DNA of 49,015 nucleotides from Paenibacillaceae bacterium. GTDB lineage: Bacteria > Bacillota > Clostridia > Lachnospirales > Lachnospiraceae. Positions 28,332 through 36,700 of the stretch are shown in pieces. Each line of letters opens with the position of its first letter. Within the stretch, counting starts at the first letter, position 1. Below the pieces are notes generated by a model, which searched no databases, was not told where the DNA came from, and saw only the letters and a list, made by a program, of their open reading frames with translations. A program made the translations under genes and the position numbers. The stretch is from contig SVDT01000004.1 in NCBI GenBank assembly GCA_015057775.1, positions 1 to 49,015 of the forward strand, read 5' to 3'.

Positions 28332-28379
28332 CAACCTCCAAATGGTATAAGATACATTTACCAGTTTGGAGGTTTTTTG
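28332..28379 (+). terminator. Terminator downstream of the glycosyltransferase operon
   Basis: AACCTCCAAA pairs with TTTGGAGGTT, with an inner TGGTA/TACCA stem, followed by six T. It lies about 150 bases after the stop. The rest of the 365-base gap (28185-28549) is AT-rich and has no gene I can support; a weak AGCAAA/TTTGCT hairpin (about 28516-28532) may end the tail operon from the other side. Confidence 0.8.
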
Positions 28380-28549
28380 TAAAAATATATTCACCTTGGG
28401 CTGACCTTTAATGGCCAAACTAAAGCGTGTACATATTACCGAAGAAACAGTAATATTAGAGTAGGATATAGATAAAGAATAATGATAAATATACTAAAAT
28501 CATTATTTTAAATCAGCAAAATTAATTTGCTTTATAACTATAGCTCTGA

Positions 28550-29290
28550 TTAATAATAACCAGTAACCAATAAATTATATGTACCTACTGAACACACTGG
28601 TATTATTAAACTGTTACTCGTTAATGTACTTCTTACTGAAAATTTGGCTGGGCTGTTTTTGGCTGACACTATAAACTGTCCATAATTTGTATATACACTA
28701 CTATCCCCTCCTTCTAAATGGAGAAATGCAGTAATACAGGTGGGTGTAAATCCCGGATTAATCTCTATATAATGTAAACTTCCTGGGAAGTCACCAGTAA
28801 AGTAGCTTATTGAACTACTAGAATTAATTGTCATATTAATTACGCCATATTTCCTAACTGCAGGTACAGTAATATTCCCTGTCATATATCTCCCTGAACA
28901 AGAAATTATCAGCGGAGTACTTCCCGGAGTAATCGTCTGGCCTCCCATGGAAGCTATACTTCCGTTAACCTTATTTCCGTTTACCCATGCAGTCTGACCA
29001 CTGAGTAAATGATTTGCAGAAGCTGTTCCTGGTGTCTGACTCGCTAAACTATTCGCACACACCGAGAAATCTTGTTCATGATACCCCTTTTTAACAAGAA
29101 AAGAACTTCCCGCATTAATGCTTTGATTTCCAGTAGCCCCGTTATCTGTGATTGAACCAGTACCAATTTCATCGTTTGTATCTGCTCCTACATATGTTTT
29201 TCCACTTAATACATTGTCTTTAGTAGCAGTCATTTCATCGGAACCAATTCCGCCACCACCACAAATATTTGTTACACCACATTTAGCCAT
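28550..29290 (-). CDS. Phage tail fibre-like protein
   Basis: Last gene of the tail operon, 246 residues. The N-terminal half contains glycine-rich repeats of the kind LSGKTYVGADTNDEIGTGSI and LLSGQTAWVNGNKVNGSI, typical of tail fibre or appendage proteins in clostridial phages. The C-terminal half is S/T/N-rich and beta-structured, and would be the tip. A CGGGG stretch sits close to the N-terminus. It probably contacts the target cell surface. The start is an ATG with GAGGAAAA; it overlaps the upstream gene by 8 bases. Confidence 0.75.
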   Translation of the reverse strand: MAKCGVTNICGGGGIGSDEMTATKDNVLSGKTYVGADTNDEIGTGSITDNGATGNQSINAGSSFLVKKGYHEQDFSVCANSLASQTPGTASANHLLSGQTAWVNGNKVNGSIASMGGQTITPGSTPLIISCSGRYMTGNITVPAVRKYGVINMTINSSSSISYFTGDFPGSLHYIEINPGFTPTCITAFLHLEGGDSSVYTNYGQFIVSAKNSPAKFSVRSTLTSNSLIIPVCSVGTYNLLVTGYY

Positions 29291-29909
29291 TTTTCCTCAC
29301 CACCTCTATTTCTCTAATATTTAATGTACTTTTAGGCAATTTACTAGCCTGCAGAACAATATTGCCTGCACCTGATTCATCCTTTACAACAATAAAAGCC
29401 TTTGCAGCTGTCACCATGCTGTCGGAACTAAAGTAAACATTAACCTTATCATTTTTCTCAATTTTATCCGAATTAAAAGTATAGGTAAGATCACTATCCC
29501 ATGCCGTAACTGGGATAGATAAATTGGTAGCAATGGATACACCCGTCAGATAATCTGATTTTTCCGCAGAATAAGAATTCAGCTTTTTTTGGTCTTCAGC
29601 CGGACTGTCATTTATGCCAACAGTTTTCTGTGCGACATCTTGTATCATTGCATCCACTTCCTCTTTAAAAAACTTTTGAGTTGCTTTTACTCCATCGAGT
29701 AAGGTGTTAAATTTGTCTGCATTAAATAAAGACTTAGTCAGATTAGGATACTTTTCCTTTATAGCAGCCATAGCATCCACATCATTGTTAATCCAAGCCT
29801 CATTATATTGCTCAATAGCCGGACGCATTGTTGCAGATACGTCCTGCATGCTGGGCAAGTCGCAGATTTTTTCCGGAAAACTGCTGTGAGGATATTCTGA
29901 ATAACTCAT
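29283..29909 (-). CDS. Tail-associated protein, 208 residues
   Basis: I take ATG 29909 because AAAGGGG lies eight bases upstream; an in-frame ATG at 29927 has no such site. Residues 1 to about 115 look helical, with an AMAAIKEKYPNLTKSLF stretch and a coiled-coil-like part. The C-terminal part is beta-rich (TWDSDLTYTFNSDKI-like, VNVYFSSDSMVTAAKAFIVV). It resembles structural adaptors between the tail tip and fibre in layout only. No family recognised. Confidence 0.7.
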   Translation of the reverse strand: MSYSEYPHSSFPEKICDLPSMQDVSATMRPAIEQYNEAWINNDVDAMAAIKEKYPNLTKSLFNADKFNTLLDGVKATQKFFKEEVDAMIQDVAQKTVGINDSPAEDQKKLNSYSAEKSDYLTGVSIATNLSIPVTAWDSDLTYTFNSDKIEKNDKVNVYFSSDSMVTAAKAFIVVKDESGAGNIVLQASKLPKSTLNIREIEVVRKNG

Positions 29910-29923
29910 TTTAAAAACCCCTT

Positions 29924-31414
29924 TCATTTACTTTTATGAACATAAGAAAAGCTCTCCAGAAAACGATAGAGAGTAATGCTCATTGTCCCTTCGCCTGTGG
30001 ACCAGCTTATGTTTTTGACTATGTATTGACTGGTTACATGATTGTATCTGGGTGTATATTCAACTTTTGTATTAACCTCAAGCCAGGGGATTACCAGTGA
30101 AGTCAGCTGTATGGTGTCCTTCATGGCAGTGGACTGGTAGGTCAGGTATTGTGCCTGATTATAACAGGCGGCATCGTCACTTAGGGTATTGTAGTCCAGG
30201 GATTGGGGGATTTCGTAACCTAAGTTTGTTACCGAAAAAGGGCAGTCCTTGGATCTCTCAACGTATTTGCCATAGCACTGAAATTGTCCTAGTAAGAAAA
30301 GCGCTCCCGGGACGGTATCTAAATTAGTAAGTCTTCGATAACGAAAGACATAGACAGTATCTTTTTTCAAAACGCCCGCTTTTAACAAATTACCATCCCC
30401 ATCGTAAATAGGAATAGCGGGAGAAAATCCGTTTATAGTAAACATAGGGGCATCAGTATGATCTGCAGTAACTTTAAATGCAAGTTGTGTAAGATTATCA
30501 ACATCCTGCCAAGAACTTAAGGAATCAAAATGTACATCATAAACCTGATTCATATAAGTTGAGGTACCCGCATACCGATCCTTCGACTCTAATTCAAGCA
30601 CCTTTCCCCATACCTCAGTTACATTGTAAATCTCATCGAATTTCACATCGGTATCTTCGCTTATAATAAGATTTCCAAGCAGCGAGTCATTAATTGTAAC
30701 TGGTTCATCCAGGCAGGTAGGTATCTTTCTCCAGACAAATGTTCCATCTGCATCAAAATAAAATTCCCAGGAATCATAAAGATCCCGAATCTTAGTCCAG
30801 ATATCTGCGTAGGTTGATCCAGTCTCGAAAGTCAGGTCATAGGGAACTGGTTTTCTTATATCTTCAATAATGTAGTTTTCAATTCCTGCCTCTTTTACAA
30901 TTGCAAGGACAGAGGAACGAATATCCTCTCCGGCAGGAATGGTAATAGACTGGGACGCAAAAGCAGGCGGATTGTTAGAAGAACCATAGCCCGCAAGATG
31001 TCCGTTTAATGTTCCGTCATATAGAGCCATTAAATCAGCGCAGGTGACAAAAAGTCTTTTTTCCTGTAAAGAAAAAGTATACTTCATGCTCACATAGCAA
31101 AAGATTCCAAGAAGATACCATGTGATTTCACCAGTGCGCAGCGATTTAATGCCATAGTAGATCCGAACCCGTTTGTCCATCCAAATTTTCTTATCCTTTC
31201 CAATGGCAAAGGAAGAATTTAATACAATTAAATCAAAGCTGTAACTCCTCCGTTGAATGGATTCATTATCCTGACTATAATTGTCTGAAATGATCTGGCC
31301 CTCCAAAGAGTCCAGAATTTTATAGGAGGAGTTAAGCAGCTCTGCTTTCAGGAAGATCTCCTGTGTTCCCTGTTTTAAGAGGCTGATATCAGATTGTGTT
31401 ACTTGATAATTCAT
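29924..31414 (-). CDS. DUF5048-like tail tip / baseplate hub protein
   Basis: A 496-residue beta-rich protein. It contains segments resembling hub (gp27/Tal N-terminal) proteins: RRSYSFDLIVLNSSFAIGKD, IWMDKRVRIYYGI, TWYLLGIFCYVS, and later GSTYADIWTKIRDLYDSWEF and a C-terminal VEYTPRYNHVTSQYIVKNIS with TMSITLYRF. I believe this corresponds to the phage family DUF5048, from memory. Position after the tape measure and before the fibre genes supports a place at the distal tail end. The ATG has AGGTAGGTGA. Confidence 0.75.
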   Translation of the reverse strand: MNYQVTQSDISLLKQGTQEIFLKAELLNSSYKILDSLEGQIISDNYSQDNESIQRRSYSFDLIVLNSSFAIGKDKKIWMDKRVRIYYGIKSLRTGEITWYLLGIFCYVSMKYTFSLQEKRLFVTCADLMALYDGTLNGHLAGYGSSNNPPAFASQSITIPAGEDIRSSVLAIVKEAGIENYIIEDIRKPVPYDLTFETGSTYADIWTKIRDLYDSWEFYFDADGTFVWRKIPTCLDEPVTINDSLLGNLIISEDTDVKFDEIYNVTEVWGKVLELESKDRYAGTSTYMNQVYDVHFDSLSSWQDVDNLTQLAFKVTADHTDAPMFTINGFSPAIPIYDGDGNLLKAGVLKKDTVYVFRYRRLTNLDTVPGALFLLGQFQCYGKYVERSKDCPFSVTNLGYEIPQSLDYNTLSDDAACYNQAQYLTYQSTAMKDTIQLTSLVIPWLEVNTKVEYTPRYNHVTSQYIVKNISWSTGEGTMSITLYRFLESFSYVHKSK

Positions 31415-31422
31415 GGGTTCAC

Positions 31423-32316
31423 CTACCTGTCAATGTCAGCTTTAATAAAGCCGTTGTCGTATAAATCGCCGGGGTCATAAGCACTGCCGCATTCTGCAAC
31501 ACTGAACTTGGTAATTACGTGTTCATAATGGTCGGACTCTTCAGAAATATCACCGCTGGTGACAGCCACCATATAGATATTTCCAAGATAATCCTTCAGA
31601 ATTTTGGGTTTGCCATTTGTGAGAAAATCGTAAATTCCATTTCTATAATCCCAGGAGGTGTGTGTCTGCCAGCCATCTTTTGTTAATTCAATAAAGGTAC
31701 AGGAAACATCTCCCGCATAATAACGGACACGCCCGCCTTTTAATATCACTGGTTTTTCACGTCCCAATAGCTCAATCAGGCTTGTTTTTTGGGTCAGCTT
31801 CTTTTCAAAGCCTGTGTCCAGGATCATCGGGTAGGATATATCCTTTTCACAGATAAAGTAGGAGTCAAAGAATGATTCAATCCGATTTGTAATATAACTG
31901 TTTTCACCGCCTGAAATAACTGGTACATAGGCATATTCTACAGTGCCCACGGGTTCATAATAATCCATTAACTCAATTTTAAAATCATCATTAGAGGTAA
32001 TGGATTTTTCATAAATGGTTTTGAATTTTTTATCGCCCTTAACTTTCTTTTTAATCCGTATAGATTCCACAATACTTTCCGTGAAACTGACGTTTCCACC
32101 ATATAGGTTGTCCTGGAACAAAGCGTGTAATCGGGTATCAAATCCCCATATGGCAGGAATTTTAAAATCTGTTTCTGTCATAGGGGTCAGGTTTACAGTG
32201 GAGTAAATTTCGTCAAACACTGCATTTGCAATGGTTAAGTCAGTCACATCTGAAGAGGATGCAAAGGAGGAGGTCAAAGATTCTTTACTTGAAGCAAATG
32301 AACTACCTAAAAACAT
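31423..32316 (-). CDS. Tail structural protein, 297 residues
   Basis: Not recognised by family. The N-terminus is S/A-rich (SSFASSKESLTSSFASSSDV, a short repeat of SSFASS). The rest is beta-rich, with aromatic residues and long loops, as in distal tail or baseplate proteins (IRIKKKVKGDKKFKTIYEKS, GGRVRYYAGDVSCTFIEL). The gene lies between the FN3-like and hub-like genes with gaps under 10 bases, so it is part of the same translated unit. Confidence 0.7.
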   Translation of the reverse strand: MFLGSSFASSKESLTSSFASSSDVTDLTIANAVFDEIYSTVNLTPMTETDFKIPAIWGFDTRLHALFQDNLYGGNVSFTESIVESIRIKKKVKGDKKFKTIYEKSITSNDDFKIELMDYYEPVGTVEYAYVPVISGGENSYITNRIESFFDSYFICEKDISYPMILDTGFEKKLTQKTSLIELLGREKPVILKGGRVRYYAGDVSCTFIELTKDGWQTHTSWDYRNGIYDFLTNGKPKILKDYLGNIYMVAVTSGDISEESDHYEHVITKFSVAECGSAYDPGDLYDNGFIKADIDR

Positions 32317-32320
32317 TGGA

Positions 32321-33388
32321 TCACCGCCTTTCTGCCTGGTTCACCACACTGGCATTTATTTCATATGCATTGCCAATCCGGTTTAGGTGAAGTAAAAATT
32401 GTTGGTTTGTATCAGGGAAAGTTACATAGTTACTGAACAGAATATATTTGATTCCTGAAGTTTCTGCCTGGAGTTCAAAAAATGCTTTCTCTCCATTGGA
32501 ATCAGATAAAGTACCTTCCCGGTAAAATATGTTTACATTGGATTTTCCACCATCTGTAAAACGAATAATTCTTGCGTTACGGTCGGGCTTGTAAAAAAGA
32601 AACGCCTTGGTGAAATCACCTTTTACTTCAAAACCAATATCATAAGTGACTGAGTTGCCTCTTAAATCTGCAAACTCATGGTCAATATAGGTGACTTCCT
32701 TTTCCGGTATGCCAACGGTTGAAGTGATATTGCTTTTTATTTCAATGGCACCAAGCTCTGCCCGGTTATTTAACTCAAGCGGATTAAATATCTGGGCTTC
32801 TGTGTAGGATACGGTAAACAGAATGTAGCCGGTGTCTAATGTCATGTTATGGAGAGTCTTACCAGTAGCCCGTATGTAATATTGTTTTGCATTTTCAAGA
32901 CCGGAAATCAGATAAGTAAGATTATCGGTTTTATACAGGTTACCAGAAGTCGAAAGTTCTGTTTTTTGATAGGTATAAAGGGTAATGGAATAATAATCTA
33001 AAAGTTCGTTCTCAGCTTGGTTATAGGTTAGCTCTGTCTGATAGGCTGATGTTTTTATAACATCTCCAGGTTTAATGGATAAGTGAAACTTGGGAGTCTG
33101 ATAACAGTAAAAAGGGGTACCAATGTTTGAAAAGCTGGATTCTACTCCATCGACATCGATTACCGATAGATAGGCAATATAGTACCCCCCATTATTTAAA
33201 GTTGAATCAGGCGGCAGAAGATAGCTCTGCTTCATGGTGCTTATGGTCTGGTCATATACTACGTCCCCTGTTGAATTATCCTTAATCAAACAGCGGACCT
33301 TAAATATCTGATTTCCCTGCCATGTAAAGTTGATATTAGTTCCTATGGAGGAATCAAAAGGTTCTATTGGGTGAATAATTGCATGCAT
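32321..33388 (-). CDS. Fibronectin type III-like tail protein
   Basis: A 355-residue protein with two FN3-like units in the N-terminal half (IHPIEPFDSSIGTNINFTW ... GYYIAYLSVIDVDG, and FHLSIKPGDVIKTSAYQTELTYNQAE ... QYYIRATGK). A C-terminal beta-sandwich-like part follows from about residue 205. FN3 domains are common in distal tail proteins and help contact carbohydrates or assemble the tip. The ATG has AAAGGAG. Confidence 0.72.
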   Translation of the reverse strand: MHAIIHPIEPFDSSIGTNINFTWQGNQIFKVRCLIKDNSTGDVVYDQTISTMKQSYLLPPDSTLNNGGYYIAYLSVIDVDGVESSFSNIGTPFYCYQTPKFHLSIKPGDVIKTSAYQTELTYNQAENELLDYYSITLYTYQKTELSTSGNLYKTDNLTYLISGLENAKQYYIRATGKTLHNMTLDTGYILFTVSYTEAQIFNPLELNNRAELGAIEIKSNITSTVGIPEKEVTYIDHEFADLRGNSVTYDIGFEVKGDFTKAFLFYKPDRNARIIRFTDGGKSNVNIFYREGTLSDSNGEKAFFELQAETSGIKYILFSNYVTFPDTNQQFLLHLNRIGNAYEINASVVNQAERR

Positions 33389-33424
33389 ATTAAACTCCTT
33401 TTCTTTGAATGCATATGCTGTATT

Positions 33425-33700
33425 TTATTTAAATTCCGACATCTGGATATATAAGGAATTCCAATCATTGCAGGGGGCGCATACCCACACAGCATCATTG
33501 AGATTAACCTGTGTATTGCATCGGGCTGTATAAGTTTTGTTTTTATAAGAAATAATACATTTTCCATCTTTTGCAGCGCCGTTGACCAGTGCGCGAAATG
33601 TCCGGTCAAACTTAAGATTTTCCGATGCCGAGTTAATGAGATAATTCATATCTTCGGCTAGTTTTTTATAAACGTCCTGTAGATTTATTGGTATCACCAT
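33425..33700 (-). CDS. Small OB-barrel-like tail protein
   Basis: A protein of 91 residues: a helical N-terminus (INLQDVYKKLAEDMNYLINSA) followed by a short beta-barrel-like unit (KCIISYKNKTYTARC ... VNLNDAVWVCAPCNDWNSLYI). This reads like the small barrel found at phage baseplate hubs. It follows the tape measure gene directly. Confidence 0.65.
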   Translation of the reverse strand: MVIPINLQDVYKKLAEDMNYLINSASENLKFDRTFRALVNGAAKDGKCIISYKNKTYTARCNTQVNLNDAVWVCAPCNDWNSLYIQMSEFK

Positions 33701-33720
33701 CCTTTCCTGATTTTACAGCA

Positions 33721-36700
33721 TTAGCGCTTTCCGGTTTGCTGTATGATAGCACTTTTTAATCCTCCGTTAAGAATTCCTTTTGCCAGTTCGTTTGGATCAC
33801 TGCATTCATTAATACGAATATCTCCAAATTCAAAATTTGTAATTGTCTGACCTGGTTTAGCACCAGCGTCAGTAATATATGAACCGGTTCCAGGAGTGAA
33901 ATTCCAGGCATGCTCCAGATTGGATAAGAGCATATCCTGTTGTTCTGTGTTAAATACAGCTTCATTTCTGTGTAAAATAGAAGCAAATTCATGGGAATCC
34001 AACGGCTTCAGACCTAAGAGTTTCATCTTGGTTTCTCTTGCAGATACAGAGGTTGCCCCGATCAGTCCTTTGGAAATTCCAGCTTTATGTGTATCACCAG
34101 GTCCACCACTTACATAATCGCCTCCCATATACGGTTCACCGCTTGATTGCCCGGAATTATCATCATTATTATTGTCTGAAGATGACTCTAAGTTATCCCG
34201 TACATCTTTTAAAACGCTTAGCATGGAAGCAACATTATCTGTCAGCTGTTGCCAGCTTGAAGTATATTCTGATATGGTTCCGTAATTTTTGTTATACTGC
34301 TCCAATGATTTTAAGAGTTCAGAGGCGGAGTCTTGTATCCCCTGTCGGAATCCGGCTAGAATACTTGATCCATCTGCATTTGTACCCTTTATGGATGCGT
34401 AGTAATCATACAGATTTTGCAGATTTTCTGATGAGGACATCTTCTGGTTCAGCTGGGACAGTAAATTGTTAATTCCAGTTAATGCCTGATTGTAGGTTAA
34501 TGTACCTTCTTTGTAGGCGGTTGTATAGTTTTCCAAAAGGGCATAAATTTTCTCTGTACTTTCAATCTGCTCTTTATAAGCACTAATCTGCCGTGTAATT
34601 CCGGTATAAAGTCCATTTATATTTTGGAAGAGGCTATCATCTTTCCCGGAGAGTATTTTATCCTTCCAGCCAGTGCCAAGAATTTCATCGGCTTTGGCAT
34701 CATTTTGAGACTGTGTAATTTTTGCGTTAATCTCAGACCATTTATCCGATATTTTTTGTAGTGATTCTATTTGACTCTGATAGTTATCATTTAAACCATC
34801 CAAAGTCTCCTGAAGGGAATTAATCTGAGATTGAATTTCATTGGTCTCTATTTCAAATTTGGCATCCTGTACAGCTTCTTTAGCAGCCCGCAGCTTATCC
34901 GCATCCTGTTCATAGACAACTTCTCCGTTACGGATTACTTTCTCTGTTGCCTGCTGATTTGCTTTTTGCAGATCATAGAGAGATTGCTCGTATTTTTGCT
35001 GCAGTTTAAGTTTATCATTTTGTTTATTTAGTAAATCTAATTTATCCTGCAGTGATTTTTTAGATGCTTCATATTCTTCGTTTACCGCATCTTTTTGTTT
35101 GTTTATGGACGTTATTTGTTCATTGATAGCTCCGGTTACAGCATTGATCGCAGTATCATAATCGCTTCTCAAGGCTTCCAGGCCGTCAGAAATTTTTTGC
35201 AGATCAGAAGATGCAGCGGATAGTTTATCTAAGGGCATTTTCAGCAGTTCTTCGTTCCATTTATGGAGATTTTGTACCATGGAAGACATTTCTGAATTCA
35301 CGTTCTGCAGCTTGCTGTAAAGCTCATTCCAGTTGTCGGACCCTGCGTCATAATGGTTCATAGCCCTTTCAATTAAGTCTGCCTGTTCCCCCAACTGATC
35401 AGTGAGTGTCAGTCCGTTTGAAATAAGCTCCTGGTAATATCCGGAGTCCGCTTTTTTGCCGGAAGCTTCCATTTCGCCAAACCAGTTTTCCATTGCAGAC
35501 TGAACATCCTTATACATATTGCCCACAGTTTCCAGGCGCTCAATTGGCAGCTTTAGGAGTTGGAAGTTATATTCTTCCTGCGCCTTTTTTAAGTCATACA
35601 AAGATGACTCGGATTTGTTTATTTCATCTTTCAGCTTGAGATAGGATTCTGAGTTTTCTGAATTCAGACCCTGGTTCAGTATGTCCTGTAATTCTTTTCG
35701 TTTATTGGCAAGAATTTCATTCGTAACAAGCTCTTCCTGACCGGATAAATGAATCAGCTTTTTATAGAGGGAAGAATCTACTACTTCGCCGGATGATTTA
35801 ATGTAAGCAATTTGTTTTTCAATGAGGGAGCTGGAATTTCGAATCTGTTCATTCTCTGCCTCCAGTGCCGATGAACGATTTTCGTAGCTGGCCATAAAAT
35901 CTTCGGTATAGGCTTTATTCAGATCGTTCACTTTATTTTTCGATGCGGTAAGTTTGTCATAGGCAGAAATAGCGTTGTTAATTAGTTCTGCTTCTTTTCC
36001 GGAAAACTGCTCGACTGATAAACTTCCGTTTTCAATTTTATATCTATAATCAGGGTTTACAGCAGATACGGTATCTTCATACTGCTTTTGGTATTGCGCT
36101 GTAATTTCCTTTTGCCTTTCCAGCGAGAGCTTGTCTGCATCAACCAGCTGATCAAGAAGACTTTGTCTGGAAGCGGACCAGCTTCCGCCCTGTATGGTTT
36201 TATAGAATTCCTCCATGGACAAACCGGACTTCTCAGCCATTTCCTTCAGCTCATTTAACTGCTCGATGGAAGGTGTAGTTGTAGAATTAAGTATATCCTT
36301 CGCGTGGTTGAAATCTTGCTGGGAAACACCAAGGTAGTCAATATTGCTGTCTGATGCCGCATCTTTTAATCGGCTTCGGGCCTCGTCCAGAAGTTTTTCT
36401 TCTCGTTCGATCCAGTTGATTTCCTGAGGCTGCGCCGAAACAGTATTACTACTGACAGTGTTCTTTTTTGGCAATGTTAATGGTATTTTTGGAGGTGTTA
36501 TTAAATCTTCAGCTGCTTGGCTTACTCGTTCAGAATTTTCATTGTACTGATTTGCGTTCTCTTCTAATTTTTTATATTTCTCTTTAGAAATATATTTTTT
36601 ATTTTCTTCGTTAACGGAAAACTTATTGTCGTCGGTTGGCTTATAAACATCATTGAACATCTGTTCTTTTGTTGTTTCATTCCAGTTGGAGATACCCATA

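Noticed and set aside
28385-28470. A short frame beginning MAKLKRVHITEE that might be a recombinase or transposase remnant at the left edge of the tail element
   Set aside because: Only 17 codons before a stop, no ribosome binding site and no second motif; too short to assign.
33896-34472. Plus-strand open frames opposite the tape measure C-terminus
   Set aside because: Shadows of the tape measure gene, with histidine- and serine-rich nonsense composition.
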